From contig CP142452.1 in NCBI GenBank assembly GCA_038049695.1, positions 27,888,501 through 27,952,500 on the forward strand: a DNA stretch of 64,000 nucleotides, read 5' to 3'. Below are positions 45,902-55,755 of this stretch, piece after piece. Within the stretch, counting starts at the first letter, position 1. Each line of letters starts with the position of its first letter. A model generated the notes under the pieces. That model saw only the letters and a list, made by a program, of their open reading frames with translations. It did not search any database and was not told where the DNA came from. The position numbers and the translations under genes were made by a program. This stretch comes from Cinnamomum chago (Eukaryota; Streptophyta; Magnoliopsida; Laurales; Lauraceae).

Positions 45902-48900
45902 CCTTCACACACACACCTCCTTCACACACACACCACACACGCACACACACACACACACACCTCCTTCACACACACACACACACACACTGTTAGATTAGAA
46001 TCCAAAAAGGCATGATGACTTCCAAAATCATTAAATTTGACTGTTTTGGATTTCAGATGAAGGCCCCAATGATGAAACTGATAGGGAGGAGCACCAAATA
46101 TTCTCTATGACATGCAAAAATGATATGGATTAATAAGAAATATATTACATGGTCAAATGTCATCCTTTGTGCTGCACGCAAATATCCAATCAGTATCTCA
46201 CTAAATAAAGGCTTCCCCTTTACCTACACTTGTTAAAAGAAATTTGCTTGCTTGGTGAGATGATGGACATGTGACTTTGAGGAGTCGCCCAATGGTCTCG
46301 CCATACTTAAGATATAGCTTGATCGATTAACCATGTAAAAAAGATAGGCATGATCGAATGTCATGTCTTCATTCATCATAGATTTTGAAAAAATTGAGAA
46401 AAATGGTGAACCATTAGATCCATTGAGATTCACATGTGAAAATGACAAACAATGGAAATTGTTTCAATGGGACGCAATTGCATATGGAAATGAAACACAC
46501 GTGCATCATTTGCTCACGTCAATCGTTTTTCTTATGACATGCATGATTGCCAAACAACTCTTGATAGACTATTTATCCTCTTAATAGATTTTTCTTATCC
46601 TTCTTATTTTTAGAAATCCTCTAAAATTTTGGTTTTTTATTTAAAAAGTTTTCAAGTTTTTTTTTTAAAGATTTTCTATGTAGGCTTTTATCTTTTCAAA
46701 TGGAACTGCACTTTTGTTTTCATATAGTTATTGAATTTAGAATTTCAACTTCAGTCATAAGTTTTTTGCTTCTTTCTGCATTTCTTGTTCCCTTTTTGTT
46801 TGCATGTGCTTTTTTTTTTAACTTGTAAAATCAATTATTATTCCTGGACTGTTAACATATATAGGAGACTTTTGATGTATGAGAGCATAATGAAATCCTC
46901 CTTACACATGGGCTCTTAACTCGAACAACTAGAACACATAAAATTCATACCTGCAGTCCTGCACTAGATCTTACCACTAAATGGACCATAATTGATGCAA
47001 CTCCTAGGGTTAGGATTTGGATCGTAGGTGCCACAGCACAATGAGGGGTTTCTACAGAAACAATCACACGATGAAGATCACTCTCCAACGACAAATCCCA
47101 CGAGGGAAAATTCTATTAACTCAAATCTCTGAGATTATGATATCTACAATGCCATATAAATAATAAAAGAAACTTAGTGGTTAAGGAAAACCTAATTAAA
47201 CTAGGAAAGTAAATAGGAATCCTATAGAAATTAGAAAGCCTTCCTAGTTACAATTCTTCTTTAAAATTAGAAACTAATAACAATTAAAAACCAGGAAATC
47301 TCTAGACTTCCATGGGTCCCACATGTGGCCCACAAATTTATCTCTTGGTGCTGCTACTTCATTCCCCCCCTAGGTTGGAAAAGAGTTCGACCTCGAACTC
47401 GATATTGCTTGACATTGCTTCTGTAGTCATTGTGTACTTGAAGTGCTTCCTTGGTGAGACGACCTCTTGAACCTGTCTTCGGTAGTTCTGGTTTTAGTGG
47501 ATGGAGTGTGACCTGCTTTCCACCATGCATGAATGTGTACGTGTTGTCGTGCATACCATGAGTGCATTTATGTTATACATCCATGGGCGGCCCAACAAGA
47601 TATCACCAGTATCCATTGGTAGCATATCACACCAAACTGTATCTGTATAATCTTCACTAATGTTAAAAGTAACCAGACATGCATGGGCGGAACCAGAGGG
47701 GGGCTGGCAGGGGCCAGGGCCCCCCCAAAATTTAAAAAAAAGGGTGCCCCCCCTCCAAAAAAAAAAAAAAAAAACCCTAGGAAAAGCCCTTATATTAGAA
47801 ACTATATTTATTTTTTATATGTGGCCCTCCCAAAATACTTTCCCTACATAGTGGCCCCCCCAATGAAGAATTACTGGGTCCGCCCCTTCGGACATGCATA
47901 TCGCACTTGCACGTCATGATCAGTCATTAGCCATCTAGCCAAATAGGGACGATAATGTTTACGAACCTTCCGCACCAAACGTCCCACTAGAGCTTGAGAT
48001 ATGATGTTTTCACAACTACCTCCATCAATGATTACCGTGCATGCTTGTCCATTAATGGTACCTTATGAGCGAAAAATATTATTTCACAACCATTTCTTCC
48101 CATTAGGTGATGTGGACTTTTTTAGGACCATGAGAGTTTCACCGTCATATGGACCGAGGACCTCTATTTCCTCAGTCTCGGCTTCAGTCTCTTTCCTTTT
48201 AGGATCATCTGGTGTATCCTTCTCATCACTTTCATTCTCAATGAAGATGATGCGTTTGGGACATTCCATTGCACAGTGCCCCTGTTGTTTACAATGAAAG
48301 CAAGTGATTCTAACCTTTGGGCTTGGTGAAAACTTTTTTCGAGGAACCACTTGGTTTAGAATCTTGCAGAGATGAATTCTTTTGTACAACCCATTTAGAT
48401 GCATTAAATTCCCGGGCTTGATAATTTGCAATATCCTCGGCCTTGATAGCATGTTGGATGATCTCATCAACATTATCAAAATTTTTGAATGCAAGGATAT
48501 GTTGTATAGCACTTCTCAACCCGTGAACTTGTCAACTAACACATCATCTGCCTCATTTAAGCAACAACGAGTTTGCGTTGTCATAAATTCTTTAGAGTAG
48601 CCAATGACTGTCTTGGATCCTTGTTTCAAGTCTTGAAAACTTGAACACAGATCTCGTGAATAATTAACGAGAAGAAACTTTTGCTTCAAAAGATTTTTCA
48701 TCTCAAGCCATGTCTCAATACGATCTATGTTTTGGCTCCTTCTTTTCTTTTGCAAATCTGCCCACCATATTGCAACATAATTGTGAAATCGAGTTGCTAC
48801 CAAAGTGACTTTATGGCCATCAGTCATTGGTTTTTGTGCAAAAATATTTATCACACACTACTCAATCCATGAATTCATCTGGCTTCAATTTTCCATCATA

Positions 48901-51900
48901 TTCAGAAATCACGAGTTTAATTCCTAAATCTCGATCAACATTATTTACGGCCTGATCTCATTGATTCTGAATATTTTCTCCATCATCTCGGTGATTATCC
49001 GCCGTTGATTAGTTTTTGAATTGGCTAATCTAGTTTTCATTCTTGTAAGAGTGGCTTGCATTTGCGTAATCCTTGCGGACGATTCTGCAATGGAGCTAGT
49101 CAAGTTTTCCATGGATGAAAATGATTCCACTTCTACATGCTTCTTAGGAGGCATTTTTTTAAATGAAATTTAGAATTTTGACTAACATGATGTGTAGATT
49201 TGCTCTTTACAAATACCCTGAAGAAAACGGATCGGAGTTCTGACTTAAGATGGCTGTGCAATTGCGAAATAAATCCTGGTAGTTGATCTGGTCAAATCTG
49301 GTTCTGATTGGTCAACCCTGTTGACTGTACTGAAGGTGGTTTCCTGCTGTTGGGCTTCCTGTTCGAATGGGTCAGGTCAATCCGAACTGACCCGAATTGA
49401 TACTAAGGCCCAGAACGTTATGAGGGCTAAACCAAGCCCAATGTTGACACAGGTAAGGGCCTCCTTTTTATCTGAGCACCCAAAAGAGGAGAAAAAGGGT
49501 TGAAACCCGTCCTTGCTTTCGTCTCTGCTTGTTGACGAACGATGGAGAGGGAGGTGGTTGGTTCCACTTAGGCGGCGCGACGGCGAGGACGACGTCGGTG
49601 CACAGTACACTCTCTCATCCTTTCTTCGTCTTTCTTGCCTTTTTTTGTTTTTTTTTTCTTCTCTGCTTATTCTTCTCTTCTCTGATCTCACTTCCTTTTT
49701 TTTTTTTTTTTTTTCTCAATTTGGTTGGGTTCTGGAAGGGCGAGCAGCTGGGGTGGGATTTCGGGGACAGTGGAGGGGATATGTTGGGGGTTCGAAAAAG
49801 ATTGAGGTTCGGCGGTGGGGTGTTGGGGCCTGGCTGTCTGGGTTTTGGATAATAGGGTTGCGGTTGTGGGGTGGTGGTGGGATTGGTTGGTTTCGATGGG
49901 ATTCCAGTGGTGGGATTGGGTTTTTCGGACTTTTCAGAGGGATGGGATTCGGTCGATATGATTCGATGGTCTGGATGGAAATTGATGTACGGTGGCTTAT
50001 TAGGAAATTGATGGTCTGGGATTTTGTAGTTTAGGGTTTTGGTAGAGGGTTTGATGGTTGTGGAATTCGGGGAAGGTTTGGGTAGTAAGGGGTCTCGGTG
50101 CTGGATATGAGGATGGCGAGCGGTGGATGATGGAATGGAGATGGGATGGATAGGGGTAATCACGCCGTTTGATTGCGGGATCGTTTGTCTCTAATACCAA
50201 TTGATGCAAATCCTAGGGTTGGGATTTGGATCGTAGGTGTTGCAGCACAATGAGGGGTTTCTGTAGAAACAATCACACAATGAAGATCACTCTCAACGAT
50301 AAATTCCTCGAGGGAAAACTCTATTAACTCAAATCTCGGGCTTGTTTGGATGTATGGTGAGGTGAAGTATCAAATTAAGAGAGAATAAAATATAAGGTGT
50401 TATGATGGTGTTTTGTTTTTAGTTGTTTGGTATGGAATCTTTTTGATTTTTTGTATTGAAAAGTGGAGTTTTTTTGTCTTTTAGTGGAGAAAGGAGGTTT
50501 TTTTTTATTTTTTTTGAAAAATTTAGAGGAAATTTTGAAATTGTGCACTTTTGATATGACCCCTTGTCATTTCTTGTCTAGATTCACTTGACTTTAACTG
50601 CTTAATTGCCAAACACGCCCTAAGATTATGATCTCTACAATGCCATATAAATATTAAAAGAAACTTAGGGCTAGGGAAAACCTAATCAAACTCGGAAAGT
50701 AAATAGGAATCCCTAGAAATTAGAAAGCCTTCCTAATTACAATTCTTCACTAAAACTAGAAACTAATAACAATTAGAAGTCAGAAAATCTCTGGACTTCC
50801 ATGGGTCCCCACATGTTGCTCACAAATTTATCTCCTGTGGAATATTGGTTCTGCTCCATCAATAACTTCTTTGATACTTATCAGAATTGCTTAGTTAGGC
50901 TTGTTGGGATGGTGATCACATGACCCATCCAATGCTTCTAATTGTGTTTGTTGCACACCTTTTTATGCATGAAGCATTCCTCTCTCTGATGAATATGAAT
51001 ATGTAACTAAGAAACAAATAATATTCTATTTATGAGTTTGCCACTTGTGGGGACCTTGTAGAGTGGTTTTGTGACCTCTGTTTTTCTGCTTGTGTGTGTT
51101 GATGGAAAACTTGACTTTTGAGTATGGTGGAGGGTTGATTCGTAAGGCTGAACGGTTTATTGCAATAGTGACTTTGTTTGGAATTGAATTCTGTATAATG
51201 CATTTGACTCTTGTGTTGTGAAACTGTTTTCCGCTTGGAATTTCAGAAAACAGTGTGTACAAAGCTTTAATGTCTTTGATTTCCTGAGGGAAATTGTAAG
51301 CAAAGTTCCAGACATGGGTGGGTCTGATGCAGCCGCTGGAGAGGATAGATCCATTACCAGAAGAAGGTTAGAAAGAAAGAAAATGTTCCATTTTTTTAAT
51401 TTTTTTAAAAAGGATTTTATGGGGTCATCTTATTACATAAATAAAGATGCATGTGTTTGGTTTTTTAGTCTTGGAAATGTGTAATTGGTTCTATTTATTT
51501 AATTTTTCCTCCAGGAAAGCTGTAGATGATGAAGATATAGACACAGATGAGGAATCTAAGAGAAGCAGGATTGTAAGATCATCTTTATCCTATAATGTTG
51601 AACATTTCATTTAGTTATTATTATGGGGTGTTTCGGGCTCACACATACTACATCCCAAGAGGTTAAAAAAATTCTGGTTCAAAAGTTGTTTTTACGTATT
51701 CCACTGTGTTGGGGTCGAGAGGGGCTAAACGAATTGTTTTTCAAGTTATCCAACATTATCTTATCATTTATCACGCGTTCAAATGAAATTGAGTAGTAAC
51801 TTCTCTTCATAAGGTGAATCGTTGGTGGATATTTTTTTGGAATATATTTTTGGTGGAAAAAAGTTGTATTTAATTTTAAGACAGTTCTGTAGCATTTTGA

Positions 51901-52427
51901 AATTGTTGAAACAAACATTTTTTTGAGCACTAGTGTTTTTTTTTTTTTTCATGACATTGCAGAATCAGGCAGGCCACAGTGGCAGTGTTAGAGGACGCGG
52001 AAGAGGCCGAGGAAGAGGCCGTGGACGACCCAGTCGAGTGGCTGAAAGAGAGAGTACTCACTATGGAAAATGTGAAGATGATCCTGACATTTCTCAACAT
52101 AATGGCAAAAGGAATGCAAATTCTGAAAGGCTTGATAATAGAGTGGAGGCCAAAGAATCGAAGGAAAACATAGTTAATAGTAGTGACAATGCCATGGTGC
52201 GAAACTTTGATCTAAATGTAGATTTATGCGAGAATGTGGACACTTCAGCAGCACCAGCCTCTGTACCAAAGCAAGAGATAAAGCCAGAGCCAGAGCCAGA
52301 GATCAAGCATGAAGAGTACCCCGGGTGGTCTCTTTCTGACATGCACAAGATGGCCATTGACCCAATTCAGCTTGCACAACTAAATGGAAGGATGGATGAA
52401 GAAGAGGATTATGATGAAGAAGAATGA
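34604..52427 (+). CDS. NC2alpha: Dr1-associated corepressor NC2-alpha (DRAP1 / NF-YC-like)
   Basis: Six exons join without a frame error: 34604-34636, 40636-40708, 40995-41088, 51247-51366, 51515-51572 and 51963-52427, giving 843 nt and 280 residues. The N-terminus (MRKKLDTRFPA, then SRIKKIMQADEDVGKIAMAV) and the following LELFLQDLCDRTYDITLQRG, AKTMSSLHLK and FNVFDFLREIVSKVP form the H2A/NF-YC-type histone fold. In the family this pairs with NC2-beta (Dr1) on TBP-bound promoters and represses RNA polymerase II initiation in the nucleus. After the fold come an acidic, basic linker (DDEDIDTDEESKRSRI), six GR repeats followed by RP (AT-hook-like), a FDLNVDL stretch resembling an EAR repression motif, and an acidic C-terminus. 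All introns are GT-AG. Introns 1 and 3 are 6.0 and 10.2 kb and transposon-rich. A decayed duplicate lies at 16575. Confidence 0.95.
36861..36962 (+). mobile_element. 5'-truncated RTE-type LINE 3' end with 20-bp duplication
   Basis: 102 bp ending GGGACAAGGCTCTGATGATG plus further GATGATG units, the typical 3' end of plant RTE LINEs (ATTCATGTAGCAGACC is also characteristic). The 20 bases beginning GTCTGATAAATAG at 36841-36860 recur at 36963-36982 with one mismatch, giving a clear target-site duplication. Located in intron 1 of NC2-alpha. Confidence 0.75.
37490..37970. repeat. Dispersed repeat family F, copy 1 (uninterrupted)
   Basis: The order GGGGATGAATTGAATTGTAT, CATAATCCAT, ATATGAAGAACA, TATTAACATTGCTAGGAAAA and GGTTAGGATG recurs at 41935-42760 and 53012-55025. 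This copy is the simplest. No coding sequence, terminal repeat or target duplication was recognised, so its class is unknown. Confidence 0.65.
39500..39670 (+). mobile_element. L1-type LINE 3' end
   Basis: The block around AAGGGGTAGATAGGACTG matches the inverted copy at about 44535 (minus strand: GAAGGGGTGGATAGGACTG). It ends in an A-rich tail from 39649. Only the 3' untranslated end is recognisable. It lies in intron 1 of NC2-alpha. Confidence 0.5.
41935..42760. repeat. Dispersed repeat family F, copy 2, split by an RTE remnant
   Basis: Left part 41935-42140 and right part 42558-42760 align with copy 1 at 37490. The interruption is the minus-strand RTE LINE remnant. In intron 3 of NC2-alpha. 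Confidence 0.65.
42145..42555 (-). mobile_element. RTE-type LINE remnant, 3' end of RT ORF
   Basis: On the minus strand the sequence translates in part as KMSVAKMRMSRWLHGKTRED and later RIRIEVF, characteristic of the C-terminal region of plant RTE reverse transcriptases. It ends at the plus-strand left with a block containing CCCAACCATGTTGGGGG next to CATCATCG, the complement of the usual RTE 3' terminus. Several stops are present. Confidence 0.7.
42900..44580 (-). pseudogene. Probable L1-type LINE remnant
   Basis: Overlapping minus-strand open frames (43213-42902, 43332-43033, 43920-43732, 44378-44151) show normal amino-acid composition broken by frameshifts. The left part of the plus strand near 44400-44560 matches, in inverse orientation, the L1 3' end at 39500, including a T-run complementary to a short tail. 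I could not assign a domain to the coding pieces, so the orientation and extent are tentative. Confidence 0.35.
45621..45730. repeat. 59-bp tandem duplication
   Basis: GTTCGATGCACTGCAACAAA and the following 39 bases at 45621-45679 recur at 45680-45730 as GTTCAATGCACTGC and onward, ending as the (CA)n array begins. Confidence 0.85.
45733..45988 (+). repeat. (CA)n array with regular CCTCCTT interruptions
   Basis: About eight blocks of CA dinucleotides are separated by CTCCTT or CCCTCCTT spacers, giving a higher-order minisatellite of irregular unit length. The HTHTHT and VCVCVC frames across it are artefacts. It lies in intron 3 of NC2-alpha. Confidence 0.95.
46993..47361 (-). repeat. 3' LTR of the gag-protease element
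   Basis: 369 bp, TG...CA on either strand (plus-strand ends TGATGCAACTCC and CTGCTACTTCA). It aligns along its length with 50202-50861 once the insert there is removed. Confidence 0.85.
47362..47373 (-). other. Polypurine tract of the gag-protease element
   Basis: On the minus strand CCTAGGGGGGGAA directly precedes the TG that opens the 3' LTR. Confidence 0.65.
47380..49154 (-). pseudogene. Ty3-type gag-protease, frameshifted
   Basis: Minus-strand pieces in order: a start at 49154 (MPPKKHVEVESF) with a coiled-coil segment; a Ty3 Gag core (HKVTLVATRFHNYVAIWWAD, LLKQKFLLVNYSRDL, KEFMTTQTRCCLNE); a CCHC knuckle (CFHCKQQGHCAMEC, about 48285-48244); an acidic linker; a protease motif VIIDGGSCENIIS near 48040-48000 (DGGS replacing DSG, common in plant Ty3 elements); GDILLGRPWMYNINA; and DNTYTFMHGGKQVTLHP. 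Frameshifts or stops lie near 48960, 48520, 48300, 48085 and 47545, and a 207-bp element interrupts the protease. It cannot encode a working product now. Confidence 0.85.
47682..47888. mobile_element. hAT-like miniature element inside the protease region
   Basis: 207 bp between CAGACATG (47674-47681) and CGGACATG (47889-47896), an 8-bp duplication with one mismatch. Termini CATGGGCGGAACC and GGGTCCGCCCCTT are inverted repeats. When it is removed, protease coding on both sides lines up. It shares GGGGGGCC and ATGTGGCCC features with the 7343 element. An A-run (about 47757-47774) is internal. Confidence 0.75.
50187..50199 (-). other. Primer-binding site of the gag-protease element
   Basis: The minus strand reads TGGTATTAGAGAC two bases after the 5' LTR end, close to the initiator-methionine tRNA complement TGGTATCAGAGC. 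It fixes the element's orientation. Confidence 0.8.
50202..50861 (-). repeat. 5' LTR of the gag-protease element, with an inserted MITE
   Basis: Plus-strand ends TGATGCAAATCC and CTGCTCCATCA match those of the 3' LTR. It is 660 bp instead of 369, mainly because of the 283-bp insert at 50338-50620. The interval 49155-50186 between this LTR and gag is untranslated leader; its long proline-rich minus-strand frame is not a recognised gene. Confidence 0.85.
50338..50620. mobile_element. PIF-like miniature element in the 5' LTR
   Basis: 283 bp, ends GGGCTTGTTTGG and CCAAACACGCCC, inverted repeats with one mismatch. It is absent from the other LTR, which shows the empty site (CTCAAATCTCTGAGATT). 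TAA follows the right end; the left copy of a 3-bp duplication is not visible. Confidence 0.7.
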
Positions 52428-52980
52428 AGTAAAATGTAAGGTACTCCTTCCAGTTGCATCTCTCACACAGATTGGTAACTGTTCTGAATGTTAGATGCTT
52501 ATTCACCTGGTGTGATTTTTAGAACTTAGAGAAGGGGGAAAAAACAAGAGAGAAAAAACTCTGAGCACCCTCTTGAGATGAAAATGCTAGAGTGGTTTTT
52601 TTCCATCTCTAGCTTGTATAATATGTCAGTTATTTTACTAACAAGAACAGTGAAGTTACTTCTATTTTAGAGTACTGATATGGTGGGTCCCTGATTTCTA
52701 TACTGTGATCATTGATGGATGTAGAGTGTATTGATCTTCTGCTTCAGTTATATGTCCTGAGTATGTCCTGTTTTCCTTCGCATATCCTTCTAATCCTCCA
52801 GTATGTAAATATATACTCATCATCATCATCATCTGAAGTTGGTTGCTTGTCTATAAATGTGTTTTTCCTGGCGTTACATGCATGGCATGCAATTGTAATG
52901 TGAGTTCATTAGTATTTGGAGAGTGAGCTATAGACCCTGGAGTTGAAGATTTTTACTCAATAAACTAATCAACTTGCGTA
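52428..52980 (+). other. 3' UTR of NC2-alpha with poly(A) signal
   Basis: Downstream of the stop codon, an AATAAA at 52959-52964 is a plausible polyadenylation signal. (ATC)n at about 52817-52831 is a short microsatellite. No further exon is visible. Confidence 0.5.
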
Positions 52981-53197
52981 TATTTTTTATTTTTTATTTC
53001 CAAAAGTTTTGCAGGGCATTGTTCTGAAATTGAAATTGGTCGCAAATTGTTCGAGGGGATGAATTGAATTTTATGAAGAATGGTAGTCTTATTTTACTTT
53101 TCGTATAAAAATGAAAAATAATTAAAACAATAAAAAAAAAGGAAGAAGCAGTTATTCATAATCCATAAAGTTTTCATCAATAGGAACATAAATAAAA

Positions 53198-54117
53198 GGG
53201 GATTTTTACGAAAAATCAGCCCTAAACCTTGATTACATGAATTGGTTAAGAAAGACCCACAAACATAGAATTAGGGAGAAAAAGACCAATCTGCTCCACA
53301 TTTTCAAAGGCTTTATTATTCTTCCTTAAAAGGGCCCGCTTATGAATTTACTATTAAGTAAAAGTAATGTAAAGCCTCAATTTACCAGACAAGAGAAGAC
53401 TAATGGTCATCTCAAAAGCACACAAATTCAAAATTCTTTCCTTTTTAACAAAAATAACCTCCCTTTCCACTAAAAGACAAAAAAAAAAAAAAAATCACTT
53501 TTTTATACAAAAAGTCAAAAAATTTCCTATCGAACAACTAAATACAAAATACCATCATAACCTACTTCTATTTTATTTTTTTGATTTGAGGCTTAACTTT
53601 ACCTTTATTTTACAAGAAAATTACCAAACGGGTGTTAGGGTTCATTTCGAAAAGAATAATAAAAAAAAATCTTTATTAGGGCTATCTTGCTGGAATTAAA
53701 TCATTAGGACTAGTTCCTAAAAGCTTTTTCCTTCTTCTTTGTTTCCCACTTAGCAAAAAGAAACCAATCGTCTTCTCTCCTCTCTTCTTTCGCTTTCCAC
53801 GACTCGGAACTTCTTTCTCTTTCAGTTTTTTCTTCCATTTTCTTTTCGAAATCCACAACCTCTCTATGCAGAGCAAATACATTATTGCTCTCAAGGTCAT
53901 ATTCAAGCAGCAGTTGGAAAAGTACCGTTTCCATTGTCAATTGCAAATAAAGATCCCGATCTAGAGTGCTCTCACAAGGGTAGAGAACTTATTGTTGGAG
54001 TTATAAGTATAACCTACAAGGCCTATTGAATAGATTATTAGTATGCATTTTGGTATTTGTGACAGAGGAGGTTCATCTATTCCTCTATCTCTTGTATGTA
54101 ATAGGGACTAATCCTAG

Positions 54118-54179
<62 letters not shown>

Positions 54180-54492
54180 CCGTCATACCTCAACTGTTGA
54201 ATTAGGAACTACAAAGAAAGGGAGAAAACAGAGATTGGGGAAGAAAAGGGGAAAAATCATAAATCATTTTTTTTAACTAGCCCTAACAATACCGTTTTGG
54301 GGGAGAAGAGGGGAAATTAGAAAATGTTTTTTTTTAATTAATTAATTAATTTATTTATTTTTATGAGACCTAACAATATCGTTGCAAGGTAAATTGGTCT
54401 TTTGGCTATGTGCTACACCCTAATTCAATCTTTTAGTGTCTTAATCAATTCTTGTAATCATGATTTGAGACTAATTTTTTCGTAAAAATGCC
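53198..54492. mobile_element. MULE-type element, 1.3 kb, no transposase seen
   Basis: Inverted ends of about 100 bp: GGGGATTTTTACGAAAAATC followed by a GATTACATGAATTGGTTAAGA block on the left, mirrored on the right (GGCATTTTTACGAAAAAATT read inward). Flanks TAAATAAAA and TAATATAAA are related but not identical. The interior contains a (CT)n tract at 54121-54179 and short motif-free frames. Confidence 0.7.
54121..54179 (+). repeat. (CT)n microsatellite
   Basis: Nearly pure CT repeat with one TTT interruption near 54165, inside the MULE. Confidence 0.95.
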
Positions 54493-54570
54493 TAATATAA
54501 AATAACAAATAAGATTGATACAATTATATGAAGAACATCATTTACATTATATTAATAAATCGTAAACAAT

Positions 54571-54886
54571 GGAAAATATCCCACGAGGTGTGCATTGTGC
54601 GCCCCCATTGTGGGGGCCCACTTGATGGTCCATCCGATTGGACCACACCCCCCCTGAGTTTGTACTATGCAAATGTATTGGAATGTTGGATTGACTGTGT
54701 GCCCATGCAAATAGATTGTTCTTGTAAGCTGTGGATGAAAGGGTTAGGATGACCAACTGAGGCTGATTTTATTTTTTTATATATATGAGGACCCCACCTA
54801 TATCTTCAAATCCCCCTAGCCCCATTCCGAAGCGGGCCTGCAAATGGGCCCCACAGTGTGGCGTGCACATAGAATTCGGACCGTCA
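54571..54886. mobile_element. Candidate inverted-repeat element inside repeat F copy 3
   Basis: Flanked by TAAACAAT (54563-54570) and TAAACGAT (54887-54894), one mismatch. It has internal inverted blocks (GTGCATTGTGCGCCCCC with GGGGGCCCA on the left; GGGCCCCACAGTGTGGCGTG on the right) but no matching outermost ends. Absent from copies 1 and 2. Confidence 0.35.
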
Positions 54887-55562
54887 TAAACGATATGTGT
54901 AAATAATTAACTGTGTTTAAACAATCATTATTACTACGAAAATAAACAAGTTTTTGTAGTTCTTCTTGGTCTCTTTAATTCAAAATCTAAAAAGAAAAAC
55001 CAAATAATCAATTTTACACGTTAATAAGGGCCTATTCGGATATGTGCAGAAGAAAATATTTATAGATTCAAATATTGACAAAATAAAATAATCCAAAATA
55101 GAATATCTGAATATTATGGTATTGCGATATTGTTGTTATTTGGCAATTCTTAAAGAATGTAATAGATTCTAAACTAAGCTGTTTGGCACTTGTTGTAAAT
55201 TATGATATAAGTTTGTTTTAGAAAGACTAATATAAATTGAAACTCTAATGTTTAAATCTCAGGTAGTTTTAGTCATGTCATTCACATAGATATATAAGGT
55301 ATACAACCGAGAGATATGTAGTAAGTAACAATTGAGTAACAAAGAGAGAGGATAAGGTTGGCTGGGTCATCTATGCAAACTAGCTCTTTATCTTTTAGAG
55401 AAACCAATATCTACCATAGTTTTTTTAATAAAAAAATAGGTGATAAAAATAATGATTTAATAACTTTATAATTTTGTTTCATGCATACAAGGAGGGAAAG
55501 TAACTAACTCATATATGAATCCAATGTAGACTATCAAAGAATATAATAAAGCAACACTTTAA

Positions 55563-55663
55563 ATTAGAGAAGAGGATCTGGAAAAGGGAAGAGTGAGAGG
55601 AAAAGAGAACATAAGAGGAGAGGGGAAAAAGAGAAGTAGAGGAGAGGGGAGGAAGATTCACGA
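55563..55663 (+). repeat. Purine-rich tract
   Basis: About 100 bases almost free of pyrimidines (GAGAGGGGAAAAAGAGAAG and similar). No function visible. Confidence 0.8.
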
Positions 55664-55755
55664 GGTATGATCAATCTTCTAATGTTCTCTATTGTCTTCA
55701 CTGTTGCTATATTTTCCCTGAATTGTTTATTTCCAGCTCCTCATTGAGGCATTGG

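Larger units (their letters stand above)
46993..50861 (-). mobile_element. Non-autonomous Ty3-type LTR retrotransposon, gag-protease only (TR-GAG-like)
   Basis: A structurally complete element in minus orientation inside intron 3 of NC2-alpha. 5' LTR 50861-50202, primer-binding site next to it, gag-protease remnants 49154-47380, polypurine tract, 3' LTR 47361-46993. Flanks ATAAT (46988-46992) and ATAAC (50862-50866) form a 5-bp duplication with one mismatch. RT, RNase H and integrase are absent: protease-like sequence passes almost directly into a short tail resembling the C-terminal end of Ty3 polyproteins (GSRGRLTKEALQVH). This is the layout of TR-GAG elements. An internally deleted Ty3 copy is the alternative. 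Two miniature elements have inserted into it since. Confidence 0.75.
53012..55025. repeat. Dispersed repeat family F, copy 3, split by a MULE and a second element
   Basis: 53012-53197, 54493-54562 and 54895-55025 together align with copy 1 at 37490. The gaps are filled by the elements at 53198 and 54571. Confidence 0.65.

Noticed and set aside
45733..45988. CRISPR-like array of repeats and spacers
   Set aside because: Units are irregular CA microsatellite blocks in a plant intron, not repeats with unique spacers.
45571..45993. Open frames of HTHTHT and VCVCVC repeats
   Set aside because: Translation of the (CA)n array; no gene signal.
49615..50163. 182-codon proline- and lysine-rich minus-strand frame
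   Set aside because: It lies in the leader between the 5' LTR and gag of the LTR element, has low complexity and no domain.
55027..55060. GGGCCTATTCGGATATG as a MITE terminus preceded by TAA
   Set aside because: No inverted partner was found within the next kilobase.
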